Assembly: GCF_003573695.1 (NCBI RefSeq)
Contig: NC_039367.1
Location: forward strand, 160,534,542 to 160,598,541
Reading direction: 5' to 3'
Origin: Papaver somniferum
Taxonomy: Eukaryota > Streptophyta > Magnoliopsida > Ranunculales > Papaveraceae
DNA: 64,000 nt
The notes beneath the pieces are model-generated. The model searched no databases. It saw only the letters and a program-made list of their open reading frames with translations, and had not been told where the DNA came from. The position numbers and the translations under genes were made by a program. Positions 11,587-24,419 of the stretch are shown one piece after another (the stretch's first letter is position 1; every line of letters begins with the position of its first letter).

Positions 11587-11860
11587 GTTCTGCCACACAT
11601 GAACACGGTAGTTTCGTTGAAAGGACTAGGAGAGGAAGGTGCAAAAATAATGGAGTCGATCAAAATTAAGAAGCCAAAAATTAAGAAGTGATTAGACAAG
11701 CAAGCAGCTGTTCATAATTGAGTGAGATCTCTGAGTCATATCATATATGAACTAGTAATCTTCTTCTAGATTTTTGAAGAAATATATTCGAAAGAACCAT
11801 TTCGCAGTTCTTATGCTATTGACATTAGTATGCTTTTGAACTATCTCCATATTCTTATTT
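11587..11860. other. 3' flank of the F-box pseudogene
   Basis: Non-coding; it ends at the abrupt left edge of the tandem retrotransposon array. Confidence 0.4.
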
Positions 11861-12241
11861 TAGGATCGAGCAAGAGAGAGGAGAGCACAAATGAAAGCAA
11901 ATAATAGACTACATTTATAATCAAATTCAGTGTACAATTCTTCTTATAGTCTCACAAACTTGACAATCACTCAAAGTACTTTCCTAATAAAATCAAACTC
12001 TAACTAAAACACACTTCTAGAAACACAAAGAAACTCTAAACATAGTAAAACTCTAAATACAGTAACCGACACAACTTGCTTCTCAAGTTAGCTCCAACTT
12101 CCAAATATCACACAGTGTGTCAACAACGTATGTAGATCCAACTTGATTGCGTCAACTGCAGCGGTTGATCCACTTGGACTGGATCAACATCATATGTTGA
12201 TCCACGAACCAAATAACTATATTTTGCTTTAACTTCCAACA
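11861..12241 (-). repeat. Array LTR 1
   Basis: About 381 bp. On the minus strand it begins TGTTGGAAG after the purine tract; its other end (TAGGATCGAGC on plus) lacks the terminal TG seen in the other copies. It is the outermost 3' LTR of the array. Confidence 0.8.
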
Positions 12242-13049
12242 TCCTCCCTTAAACCAAGATATCTTTCAACGAGAATTCCGTAACCCTCTTCTTCCATTGA
12301 TCGACGTTTGCACGTCCTTGTATTTTCTCATTTTCCATTCCTCTTCTTCCATTGATAAACGTTAACACGTTCTTGTCTTTTCTCATTCAGAATTCCGTAA
12401 TCATTATCAAATTCAATTCACAAACCAATCTTCTTCATAGCAATCATCAAATACTCACTGTTATACCATATCAACCATCACAAACTTCTTTTCACGTTCT
12501 TCTTCATCGTAGCGGAACACCATTCTTAACAAATCCTTAACAAGCTAGAAACACCTCGTTGTGCTCTATACGACTTGCTAACCAAAACACTAAAACTCAT
12601 CACACTCATCATCGAGCATTGCATCTCATTTTCATCTTTTAATCTTTTATTCACATGTTACTTTAACAAGAGTCACAACCGTCAGTTAGTGATGTCTGCT
12701 AGACCTGATCTTTTCACAGTCCACAAACCTTTCTTCTCTTAATGGAAGCAACAAACTTCTTCTTATCACAACAACATCATCTTCTCTTCTCTCCCATGGT
12801 TATCAGCACCAATCATCATCGTCGGAAGTCAAATCTAGGGAAACAATATTTTTGTTCAATGCAAACTCAAAACATTCAATCACCAACTCCAATTGAGAAG
12901 CATCTTCTTTATCAAACCCTAGGGTTTGAATCTCACCAACTGGACTTCTTTGTTTTATTTACCTTTCGGCCTTGGCAAAGCTCACAAACCATTAACAACA
13001 TCTCCTAGCTCTTGCATGTTGAGTCTAACACGCAGAAGCTTTGATACCA

Positions 13050-13546
13050 TGTCCAGATGGTGAACCAATATTTCGGTAATACCAAAATCTGTATACACTC
13101 AGATTCTAGACATATACATCTCTCACAAAACACTCATGTGCAATTATATATCTCATTATGCACGCTACTTAACCACTCACACCACCACCCATCTCACAAC
13201 TCCGGTGGGGAGAGCATTTCTCTTTCCCTTACTCTCACTAAGGAGAGATTTGCTCCTTTCCCGCAAATCCTACAAGTACACCAACGTCTCCTACTTATAG
13301 GAGATATACTTGACCATCTAACTTAGGCTAGATACTTCTAGCACCTAATTTACTCTAGATTCTTCTAGAGACATACTGGACAACTATACTAAGCCTAGAC
13401 AACACGTGACTAATTTGTTTTCTAGATATATCTAATGACTCATTTTATATAATGCAACAGCACGCTCTAGATAATTCTAGTGAATCATCAAATGGACCTG
13501 GGCTTGATTGGGCTTCCCTAATGAAGTCCGTGTTGATATCTCAACA
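13050..13546 (-). repeat. Second, different LTR inside the unit (LTR-B), first unit
   Basis: On the minus strand this 497-bp segment starts TGTTGAGATATC, has a TATA-like tatataaaatg, and ends TCTGGACA. It is followed directly by TGGTATCAAAGC (plus 13038-13049), a one-base variant of the Copia primer site. It therefore looks like the 5' LTR and primer site of another Copia element captured inside the unit. The same block recurs in the other full units (for example from about 15022 and 16990). Confidence 0.6.
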
Positions 13547-13818
13547 TTGCAGATGAGCGTCGACCACGAACATCAGCAACAAAACTCCATCTTTTTCCTT
13601 TTTTTTTTTTTCTTTTTTTTAACTCTCGAACTTTGGTGAAGACACACACACCAACACATCAACACGACTTGCAGACCTTCAAACTCATCGGAACTCTTCT
13701 TCATCAAAACTATTTTATTGCAGAACTAAACAACGACTTTTTCTTAAACCCTAAAACGAAAAACAATGGAAAAACTTCTCAAACTCTATCTTTCTCTCCT
13801 CCCTCTTCCTCTCACCTT

Positions 13819-13830
13819 GCTCTGATACCA
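13819..13830 (-). other. Primer-binding site of the array element (initiator tRNA-Met), first full example
   Basis: Plus-strand GCTCTGATACCA is TGGTATCAGAGC on the minus strand, two bases from the LTR end at 13833. It is repeated with small changes at each internal LTR junction of the array. Confidence 0.7.
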
Positions 13831-13832
13831 TA

Positions 13833-14218
13833 TGTAGGATCGAGCAAGAGAGAAGAGAGCACAAATGAAAGAAAATAATAGACTACATTGATAATCAAAT
13901 TAAGTGTAAAATTATTCTTATAGTCTCACAAACTTGACAATCACTCAAAGTACTTTCGTAATAAAATCAAACTCTAACTAAAGCACACTTCTAGAAACAC
14001 AAAGAAAGTCTAAACATAGTAAAACTCTAAATACAGTAACCGACACGACTTGCTTCTCAAGTTAGCTCCAACTTCCAAATACCCCACAGTATGTCAACAA
14101 CGTATGTTGATCCAACTTGACTGCGTCAACTGCAGCAGTTGATCCACTTGGACTGGATCAACATCATATGTTGATCCACGAACCAAATCTTTTCTTTAAC
14201 TTCCAATGTCCTCCCTTA
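13833..14218 (-). repeat. Array LTR 2
   Basis: About 386 bp, TGTAGGATC at the plus-strand left end; right end mutated (CCAATG instead of CCAACA). It is flanked by the primer site on the left and the purine tract on the right. Confidence 0.85.
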
Positions 14219-15802
14219 AACCAAAATATCATTCAACGAGAATTCCGTAACCCTCTTCTTCCATTGATCGACGTTTGCACGTCCTTGTCTTTTCTCTTTT
14301 TCCATTCCTCTTCTTCCATTGATAAACATTAACACGTTCTTGTCTTTTCTCATTTCAGAATTCCGTCATAATTATCAAACTCAATTCACAAAACAATCTT
14401 CTTCAAAACAAACATCAAACACTCACTGCTATACCATAGCAACCATCACAAACTTCTTTTCACGTTCTTATTCATCGTAGCGGAACACCATTCTTAACAA
14501 ATCCTTAACAAGCTAGAAACACCTCGTTGTGTTCTATACAAATTTCTAACCAAAACACTAAAACTCATCAAACTCATCACCGAGCATTGCATCTCATCTT
14601 CATCTCTTAATCTTCTATTCACATGTTACTTTAACAAGAGTCACAACCGTCAGTTAGTGATCTGCTAGACCTGATCTTTTCAAAGTCCACAAACCTTTCT
14701 TCTCTTAATGGAAGCAGCAAACTTCTTCTTATCACAACAACAACATAATCTTCTCTTCTCTTCCATGGTTATCAACACCAATCATCATCGTCGGAAGTCA
14801 AATATAGGGCAACAATCTTTTTGTTCAATGCAAACTAAAAACATTCAATCACCAACTCCTATTGAGATGCATCTTCTTCATCAAACCCTATGGTTTGAAT
14901 CTCACGTACTGGACTTCCTTGTTTTATTTAACTTTCGGCCTTGGCAAAGCTCACAAACCATTAACAACATCTCCTAGAACTTGCATGTTGAGTCTAACGC
15001 GCAGAAGCTTCGATACCATGTCCAGATGGTGAACCAAGATTTCGGTAATACCAAAATCTGTATACACTCAGATTCTAGACATATAAATCTCTCACAAAAC
15101 ACTCATGTGCACTTATATATCTCATTATGCACGCTACTTAACCACTCACACCACCACTCATCTCACAACTCCGGTGCGGAGAGCTTTGCTCTTTCCCTTA
15201 CTCTCACTAAGAAGAGATTTGCTCCTTTCCCACACATCCTACAAGTACACCAACGTCTCCTACTTATAGGAGATATACTTGACCATCTAACATAGGCTAG
15301 ATACTTCTAGAACCTAATTTACTCTAGATTATTCTAGAGACATACTGGACAACTATACTAAGCCTAGACAACACGTGACTAATTTGTTTTCTAGATATTT
15401 CTAATGACTCATTTAATATAATGCAAGAACATGCTCTAGATAATTCTAGTGAATTATCAAATGGACCTGGGATTGAATGGGCTTCCCTAATGAAGTCCGT
15501 GTTGATATCTCAATATTGCAGATGAGCGTCGACCACGAACATCAGCAACAAAACTCCATCTTTTTCTCTTTTTTTTTTCTTTCTTTTTTTAACTCTCGAA
15601 CTTTGGTGAACACACACACACCAACACAACAACACGACTTGCAGACCTTCAAACTCATCGGAACTCTTCTTCATCAAAACTATTTTATTGCAGAACTAAA
15701 CAACGACTTTTTCTTAAACCCTAAAACGAAAAACAATGGAAAAACTCCTCAAACTCTATCTTTCTCTCCTCCCTCTTCCTCTCACCTTTCTCTGATACCA
15801 TA

Positions 15803-16185
15803 TGTAGGATCGAGCAACAGAGAGGAGAGCACAAACAAAAGCAAATAATAGACTACATTGATAATCGAATTCAGTGTACAATTCTTCTTATAGTCTCACA
15901 AACTTGATAATCACTCAAAGTACTTTCTTAATAAAATCAAACTCTAACTAAAGCACACTTCTAGAAAAACAAAGAAAGTCTAAACATAGTAAAACTCTAA
16001 ATACAGTAACCGACACGACTTGCTTCTCAAGTTAGCTCCAACTTCCAAATACCGCACAGTATGTCAACAACAGATGTTGATCCAACTTGACTGCGTCAAC
16101 TGCAGCAGTTGATCCACTTGGACTGGATCAACATCATATGTTAATCCAAGAACCAAATCACTATGTCTTTGTTTAACTTTCAACA
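15803..16185 (-). repeat. Array LTR 3
   Basis: 383 bp, TGTAGGATCGAGC to CAACA on the plus strand, same flanking primer site and purine tract. Confidence 0.85.
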
Positions 16186-17537
16186 TCCTCCCTTAAACCA
16201 AGATATCATTCAACGAGAATTCCGTAACCCTCTTCTTCCATTGATCGATGTTTGCACGTCCTTGTCTTTTCTCATTTTCCATTCCTCTTCTTCCATTGAT
16301 AAATATTAACACGTTCTTGTCTTTTCTCTTTTCAGAATTCCGTCATAATTATCAAACTCAATTCACAAACCAATCTTCTTCACAAAAAACATCAAACATT
16401 CACTGCTATACCATAGCAACCATCACAAACTTCTTTTCACGTTCTTCTTCATCGTAGCGGAACACCATTCTTAACAAATCCTTAACAAGCTAGAAACACC
16501 TCGTTGTGTTCTATACAAATTGCTAACCAAAACACTAAAACTCATTACCGAGCATTGTATCTCATCTTCATCTCTTAGTCTTCTATTCACATGTTACTTT
16601 AACAAGAGTCACAACCGTCAGTTAGTGATCTGCTAGACCTCATCTTTTCACAGTCCACAAACCTTTCTTCTCTTAATGGAAGCATCAAACTTCTTCTTAT
16701 CACAACAACAACATCATCTTCTCTTCTCTTCCATGGTTATCAGCACCAATCATCATCGTCGGAAGTCAAATCTAGGGCAACAATCTTTTTGTTCAATGCA
16801 AACTCAAAACATTCAATCACCAACTCCAATTGAGAAGCATCTTCTTCATCGAACCCTAGGTTTTGAATCTCATGTACTGGACTTCCTTGTTTTATTTACC
16901 TTTCGGCCTTGGCAAAGCTCACAAACCATTAACAACATCTCCTAGCTCTTGCATGTTGAGTCTAATGCGCAGAAGCTTTGTTACCATGTCCAGATGGTGA
17001 ACCAATATTTCGGTAATACCAAAATCTGTATACAATCAGATTCTAGACATATACATCTCTCACAAAACACTCATGTGCACTTATATATCTCATTATGCAC
17101 GCTACTTAACCACTCACACCACCACTCATCTCACAACTCCGGTGGGGAGAGCATTTCTCTTTCCCTTACTCTCACTAAGGAGAGATTTGCTCCTATCCCA
17201 CACATCCTACAAGTACACCAACATCTCTTACTTATAGGAGATATACTTGACCATATAACATAGGCTAGATACTTCTAGAACCTAATTTACTCTAGATTAT
17301 TCTAGAGACATACTGGACAACTATACTAAGCCTAGACAACACGTGACTAATTTGTTTTCTAGGTATTTCTAATGACTCATTTTATATAATGAAACAATAG
17401 GCTCTAGATAATTCTAGTGAATCATCAAATGGACCAGGGATTGATTGGGCTTCCCTAATGAAGTCCGTGTTGATATCTCAACATTGCAGATGAGCGTCGA
17501 CCACGAACATCAGCAGCAAAACTCCATCTTTTTCTCT

Positions 17538-17569
<32 letters not shown>

Positions 17570-17790
17570 CTTTTTTTAACTCTCGAACTTTGGGGAAGAC
17601 ACACACACCAACACAACAACACGACTTGAAGACCTTCAAACTCATCGAAACTCTTCTTCATCAAAACTATTTTATTGCAGAACTAAACAACGACTTTTTC
17701 TTAAACCCTAAAACGAAAAAACGATGGAAAAACTCCTCAAACTCTATCTTTCTCTCCTCCCTCTTCCTCTCACCTTGCTCTGATACCATA

Positions 17791-18173
17791 TGTAGGATCG
17801 AGAAAGAGAGAGGAGAACACAAACGAAAGCAAATAATAGACTACATTGATAATCGAATTCAGTGTACAATTCTTCTTATAGTCTCACAAACTTGATAATC
17901 ACTCAAAGTACTTTCTTAATAAAATCAAACTCTAACTAAAGCACACTTCTAGAAAAACAAAGAAAGTCTAAACATAGTAAAACTCTAAATACAGTAACCG
18001 ACACGACTTGCTTCTCAAGTTAGCTCCAACTTCCAAATATCGCAAAGTGTGTTAACAACGTATGTTGATCCAACTTGACTGCGTCATCTGCAGCAGTTGA
18101 TCCACCTGGACTGGATCAAGATCATATGTTGATCCACGAACCAAATCACTGTATCTTGGTTTAACTTCCAACA
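17791..18173 (-). repeat. Array LTR 4
   Basis: 383 bp, both termini intact. The unit to its left has an expanded T run (about 17530-17570), which explains its longer period of 1988 bp. Confidence 0.85.
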
Positions 18174-19749
18174 TCCTCCCTTAAACCAAGATATCATTCA
18201 ACGAGAATTCCGTAACCCTCATCTTCCATTTATCGACGTTTGCACGTCCTTGTCTTTTTCTCATTTTCCATTCCTCTTCTTCCATTGATAAACGTTAACA
18301 CGTTCTTGTCTTTTCTCATTTCAGAATTCCCCCATCATTATCAAACTCAATTCAAAAACCAATCTTCTTCACAACAATCATCAAACACTCACTGCTATAC
18401 CATAACAACCATCACAAACTTCTTTTCACGTTCTTCTTCATCGTAGCGGAACACCATTCTTAATAAATCCTTAACAAGCTAGAAACACATCGTTGTGTTC
18501 TATACAACTTCCTAACCAAAACACTAAAACTCATCAAACTCATCACGGAGCATTGTATCTCATCTTCATCTCTTAATCTTCTATTCACATGTTACTTTAA
18601 CAAGAGTCACAACCGTCAGTTAGTGATGTATGCTAGACCTGATTTTTTCACAGTCCACAATCCTTTCTTCTCTTAATGGAAGCAACAAACTTCTTCTTAT
18701 CACAACAACATCATCTTCTCTTCTCTTCCATGGTTATCAACACCAATCATCATCGTCGGAAGTCAAATCTAGGGCAGCAATCTTTTTGTTCATTGCAAAC
18801 TCAAAACATTCAATCACCAACTCCAATTGAGAAGCATCTTCTTCATCAAACCCTAGGGTTTGAATCTCACGTATTGGACTTCCTTGTTTTATTTAACTTC
18901 CGACCTTGGAATAGCTCACAAACCATTAGCAACATCTCCTAGCTCTTGCGTGTTGAGTCTAACGCGCGAAAGCTTCATACTATGTCCAGACGGTGAACCA
19001 AGATTTCGGTAATACCAAAATCTGTATACACTCAGACTCTAGACATATACATCTCTCACAAAAAACTCATGTGCACTTATATGTCTCATTATGCACGCTA
19101 CTTAACCACTCACACCACCACTCATCTCACAACTCCGGTGGGGAGAGCATTGCTCTTTCCATTACTCTCATTAAGGAGATTTTTGCTCCTTTCCCACACA
19201 TCCTACAATTACACCAACGTCTCCTATTTTTAGGAGATATACTTGACCATCTAACTTTGGCTAGATACTTCTGACACCTAATTTACTCTAGATTATTCTA
19301 GAGATATACTGGACAACTATACTAAGCCTAGACAACACGTGACTAATTTGTTTTCCAGATATTTCTAATGACTCATTTTACATAATGCAACAGCAGGCTC
19401 TAGATAATTCTAGTGAATCATCAAATGGACCTGGTCTTTATTGGGCTTCCCTAATGAAGTCCATGTTGATATCTCAACACTGCAGATGAGTGTCGACCAC
19501 AAACATCAGCAACAAAACTCATCTTTTTTTTTTGTTGAACTCTCGAACTTTGGTGAAGACACACACACCAACAGAACAACCCAACTTGCAGACCTTCAAA
19601 CTCATCGGAACTCTTCTTCATCAAAACTATTTTATTGCAGAGCTAAACAACGACTTTTTCTTAAACCCTAAAACGAAAAACAATGGAAAAACTTCTCAAA
19701 CTCTATCTTTCTCTCCTCCCTATTCCTCTCACCTTGCTCTGATAACATA

Positions 19750-20132
19750 TGTAGGATCGAGCAAGAGAGAAGAGAGCACAAACGAAACCAAATAATAGAC
19801 TACATTGATAATCAAATTAAGTTTACAATTCTTCTTATAGTCTCACAAACTTGACAATCACTCAAAGTACTTTCCTGATAAAATCAAACTCTAACTAAAG
19901 CATACTTCTAGAAACACAAAGTAAGTCTAAACATAGTAAAACTCTAAATACAGTAACCGACACGACTTTCTTCTCAAGTTAGCTCCAACTTCCAAATATC
20001 ACACAGTGTGTCAACAACGTATGTTGATCCAACTTGACTGCGTCAACTGCAGCAGTTGATACACTTGGACTGGATCAACATCATATGTTGATCCACGAAC
20101 CAAATCACTGTATCTTGGTTTAACTTCCAACA
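19750..20132 (-). repeat. Array LTR 5
   Basis: 383 bp, termini TG/CA kept; the adjoining primer site is mutated (plus-strand GATAACA). Confidence 0.85.
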
Positions 20133-21711
20133 TCCTCCCTTAAACCAAGATATCATTCAACGAGAATTCCGTAACCCTCATCTTCCATTTATCGACGTTT
20201 GCACGTCCTTGTCTTTTCTCATTTTCCATTCCTCTTCTTCCATTGATAAACGTTAACACGTTCTTGTGTTTTCTCATTTCAGAATTCCGCCATCATTATC
20301 AAACTCAATTCACAAACCAATCTTCTTCACAACAATCATCAAACACTCACTGCTATACCATAGCAACCATCACAAACTTCTTTTCACGTTCTTCTTCATC
20401 GTAGCGGAACACCATTCTTAACAAATCCTTAACAAGCTAGAAACACCTCGTTGTGTTCTATACAAATTCCTAACCAAAACACTAAAACTCATCAAACTCA
20501 TCACCGAGCATTGTATCTCATCTTCATCTCTTAATCTTCTATTCACATGTTACTTTAACAAGAGTCACAACCGTCAGTTAGTGATGTATGCTAGACCTGA
20601 TCTTTTCACAGTCCACAATCCTTTCTTCTCTTAATGGAAGCAACAAACTTCTTCTTATCACAACAACATCATCTTCTCTTCTCTTCCATGGTTATCAACA
20701 CCAATCATCATCGTCGGAAGTCAAATCTAGGGCATAAATATTTTTGTTCAATGCAAACTCAAAACATTCAATCACCAACTCCAATCGAAAAGCATCTTCT
20801 TCATCAAACCCTAGGGTTTGAATCTCACGTACTGGACTTACTTGTTTTATTTAACTTTCGACCTTGGAATAGATCACAAACCATTAGCAACATCTCCTAG
20901 CTCTTGCGTGTTGAGTCTAACGCGCGAAAGCTTTGATACTATACGGTGAACCAAGATTTCGGTAATACCAAAATCTGTATACACTCAGACTCTAGACATA
21001 TACATCTCTCACGAAATACTCATGTGCACTTATATATCTCATTATGCATGCTACTTAACCACTCACACCACCACTAATCTCACAACTCCGGTGGGGAGAG
21101 CATTGCTCTTTCCATTACTCTCATTAAGGAGATATTTGCTCCTTTCCCACATATCCTACAAGTACACCAACGTCTCCTATTTTTAGGAGATATACATGAC
21201 CATCTAACTTAGGCTAGATACTTATAACACCTAATTTACTCTAGATTATTCTAGAGACATACTGGACAACTATACTAGGCCTAGACAACACGTGACTAAT
21301 TTGTTTTCCAGATATTTCTAATGACTCATTTTACATAATGCAACAGCAGGCTCTAGATAATTCTAGTGAATCATCAAATGGACCTGGTCTTAATTGGGCT
21401 TCCCTAATGAAGTCCATGTTGATATCTCAACATTGCAGATGAGCGTCGACCACAAATATCAGCAACAAAACTCCATCTTTTTTTTTTTGTTTTTTGTTGA
21501 ACTCTCGAACTTTGGTTAAGACACACACACCAACACAGCAACACGACTTGCAGACCTTCAAACTCATCGGAACTCTTCTTCATCAAAACTATTTTATTGC
21601 AGAACTAAACAACGACTTTTTCTTAAACCCTAAAACGAAAAACAATGGAAAAACTTCTCAAACTCTATATTTCTCTCCTCCCTCTTCCTCTCACCTTGCT
21701 TTGATACCATA

Positions 21712-22094
21712 CGTAGGATCGAGAAATAAAGAGGAGAGCACAAACGAAAGCAAATAATAGACTACATTGATAATCAAATTCAGTGTACAATTCTTCTTAT
21801 AGTCTCACAAATTTGACAATCACTCAAAGTACTTTCCTAATAAAATCAAACTCTAACTAAAGCACACTTCTAGAAACACAAAGAAAGTCTAAACATAGTA
21901 AAACCCTAAATACAATAACCGACAAGACTTGCTTCTCAAGTTAGCTCCAACTTCCAAATATCGCACAGTGTGTCAACGACGTATGCTGATCCAACTTGAC
22001 TGCATCAACTGCATCAGTTGATCCACTTGGACTGGATCAACATCATATGTTGATCCACGAACCAAATCACTTTATCTTGGTTTAACTTCCAACA
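21712..22094 (-). repeat. Array LTR 6
   Basis: 383 bp; terminal TG changed to CG on the plus-strand left end. Beyond it only about 720 bp of internal sequence remain before the array stops at about 22817. Confidence 0.85.
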
Positions 22095-23223
22095 TCCTCT
22101 CTTAAACCAAGATATCATTCAACGAGAATTCCGTAACCCTCTTCTTCCATTGATCAACGTTTGCACGTCCTTGTCTTTTCTCATTTGCCATTCCTCTTCT
22201 TCCATTGATAAACGTTAACACATTCTTGTCTTTTCTCATTTCAGAGTTCTGTCATCATTATCAAACTCAATTCACAAACCAATCTTCTTCACAACAATCA
22301 TCAAACACTCACTGCTATACCATAACAACCATCACAAACTTCTTTTCACGTTCTTCTTCATCGTAGCGGAACACCATTCTTAACAAATCCTTTACAAGCT
22401 AGAAACACCTCGTTGTGTTCTATTCAACTTGCTAACCAAAACACTAAAACTCATCAAACTCATCACCGAGCATTGTATCTCATCTTCATCTCTTAATCTT
22501 CTATTCACATGTTACTTTAACAAGAGTCACAACCGTCCGTTAGTGATGTCTGCTAGACCTGATCTTTTCACAGTCCACAAAAATTTCTTCTCTAAATGGA
22601 AGCAACAAACTTCTTCTTATCACAACAACATCATCTTCTTTTCTCTTCCATGGTTATCAACACCAATCATCATCGTCGGAAGTCAAATCTAGGGCAGCAA
22701 GCTTTTTGATCAATGCAAACTCAAAACATTCAGTCACCAACTCCAATTGAGAAGCATCTTCTTCATCAAACCCTAGGGTTTGAATCTCACGTACTGGACT
22801 TCCTTGTTTTATTTAACTAGTTTGAATTCAATATCTTCTTCATGAAGCAAATCAAAAATCATTCTATAAAGATATGAATATGATTAATTTTGACTGAGTA
22901 ATTTGGTCGGCGTTTAAACAATTCAATGCAATGTAGACTCTTTACCTATTACTTCACAACTGGTAGGAAGATAGTGACTGAAATGTTTAGAATTGATTAC
23001 TTAAATGGATGCGTGATTCATGCATGAACCAGTGGGTAATCTTCTCCGAATTTGCACTATTAGAATATTAAAAATTAATACAAGTCTTAACCAATGAACT
23101 CGTTAATTAATCATTTGTTAACAGCTTGTTTGGGTACGTTCCAACTATATATACTAGTCTTCTCATCTTCGTTAAGCCGGAAGAAACTCGCCGAAAAACT
23201 TTTACTCAAGATTTTTTCCAATC

Positions 23224-23445
23224 ATGTCTACATCTACTGATAAAAAAGTAAGTGATCAACAACACAAAACGCCTGCAAAAGGAACAGACGAAAGTAGCAG
23301 CAAGAACCAAATCGGAGCTTCACAGAAACCTAAAGCAGATGATTTGGCCAAAGAGAAGCAAAAACAAAATGGACGAAGATTAAGGGAGAAATTAATTAAA
23401 AGTGTAAAATTCAGAAAAGGGGCCGATTCATGGGATGATTATTAG
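23224..23445 (+). CDS. Small hydrophilic protein with C-terminal FRK..DSWDDY tail, copy A
   Basis: 73 codons, no family recognised. The protein is polar and charged (many K, S, Q and D), with no signal peptide or membrane segment. A basic helix-like stretch (RRLREKLIKSVKFRK) precedes the end GADSWDDY. A paralogue of 79 residues lies at 26351 and ends VKFRKRSDSWDDY. The middle of the two proteins has diverged, while the last 14 codons differ by two synonymous and two missense changes, so the tail may be under constraint. Upstream TATA-like tatatatacta (about 23147) and similar 5' and 3' flanks support a transcribed gene. Function unknown; it may bind a partner through the tail. Confidence 0.55.
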   Translation: MSTSTDKKVSDQQHKTPAKGTDESSSKNQIGASQKPKADDLAKEKQKQNGRRLREKLIKSVKFRKGADSWDDY

Positions 23446-24239
23446 GATTTTCTGTCTGTTATATATTTTGTTGTGTTCTTTATGTTTGGCTGTTTTTGTT
23501 GTTTAAAGTTGTGTGTTTTAGTTGTATTTTTCGGTTTCTAATAAATTGTGATGGCTGTTTTTTCTTGATCCACTTTGTGATTGCTGATTTGTTTTGTATC
23601 ATTTGTATATCTTATTTCTTCAAACATAGAGGACTAGTTCTTTCCGGCATGGTATTTCAATATGCTTAGATAGTCGCTTCTCCGACCCTTATACGACCTT
23701 CTTACTATCCAGTTATTATTACATGGATCCCGATATTTCCCATCAGATGATCAGACGATCAATTCTGGTCATACACATATATGAGGGTGCTTGTAACTCT
23801 GACAATTTTACGATCAAACATGTATATTGATGAACTCGAAACACTCTGGTTAATATATATGAGGGTGCTTGTTTCAATCAAAACAATCACGTCCAATGAA
23901 AATAGTACTCCTTTCGTTTCTGAAAAAGAGATATTATTTCCAATTTGGCCTAGTTTTATGATAAAATGAAAATTGATAGTAAGTCTTTTACAAGAAAACA
24001 AGAAATATACCCAACTGGCTAAATAAACATAGACAGTGGCTGTAAAATAAGCTTTGATTGGTATTAGGTAGACAACACAAATCGAGGGAATTTGATATTA
24101 CGGTAAGCCATTTTTTAAGGTTTTTTTTTTTTTTTTTTTAACATTTTTCTGTCTCACACCTCCCGACTTCACTCACACCGCACAGCATATTCTTCATCTT
24201 GAATAAACAAATATTATTCTTTGATCAAGCTTCATCGAT

Positions 24240-24419
24240 ATGGACAGTACTACCAATGAAGGTAACGACTTCAACTACCGTGATTACCGAATGGACGACA
24301 CGTTAAGGCTATGTACCAAACTCATAATTGATTCTCAAGATGCCATGCTCGGTAGGGTTGAAGCGATGCTTTGTAAACGCGTCAGATCTCAAGTGCTCAA
24401 TAATATAATCCTGGTATAG
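24240..24419 (+). pseudogene. Truncated exon 1 of an ankyrin-PGG (ACD6/ITN1-like) gene
   Basis: A 59-codon remnant starting ATG at 24240 matches the start of the gene at 27199: both share the RDYRMD.TLRLC.KLIIDSQDAMLGR segment. It stops at 24417 and the sequence after it decays. No ankyrin repeats or membrane part follow, so only the first exon survives in duplication copy A. Confidence 0.8.

Larger units (their letters stand above)
11861..22817 (-). mobile_element. Tandem array of a non-autonomous Copia-type LTR retrotransposon (about 5.4 units, six LTRs)
   Basis: Five complete periods of 1959-1988 bp and a partial one repeat head to tail. Read on the minus strand each unit is LTR (about 383 bp, TGTTGGAAGTTAA...GATCCTACA), 2 nt, a primer-binding site TGGTATCAGAGC (complementary to initiator tRNA-Met, the usual Copia primer), about 1.6 kb internal sequence, a purine tract TTTAAGGGAGGA, then the next LTR. 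No gag, protease, integrase, RT or RNase H is found, so it is non-autonomous (TRIM/LARD-like). Neighbouring units share LTRs, which suggests unequal recombination between LTRs or concatemer formation, not separate insertions. The right end is cut inside the internal region at about 22817. The left end starts at an LTR lacking its terminal bases. Confidence 0.88.

Noticed and set aside
12352..22692. Many 60-120 codon plus-strand frames in the Copia array as separate genes
   Set aside because: They recur with the 1.97-kb period, lie antisense to the LTR/primer-site orientation and match no domain; described only as part of the array.
11861..22817. CRISPR-like or satellite interpretation of the repeats
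   Set aside because: The period is about 2 kb with LTRs, primer sites and purine tracts; plant DNA.
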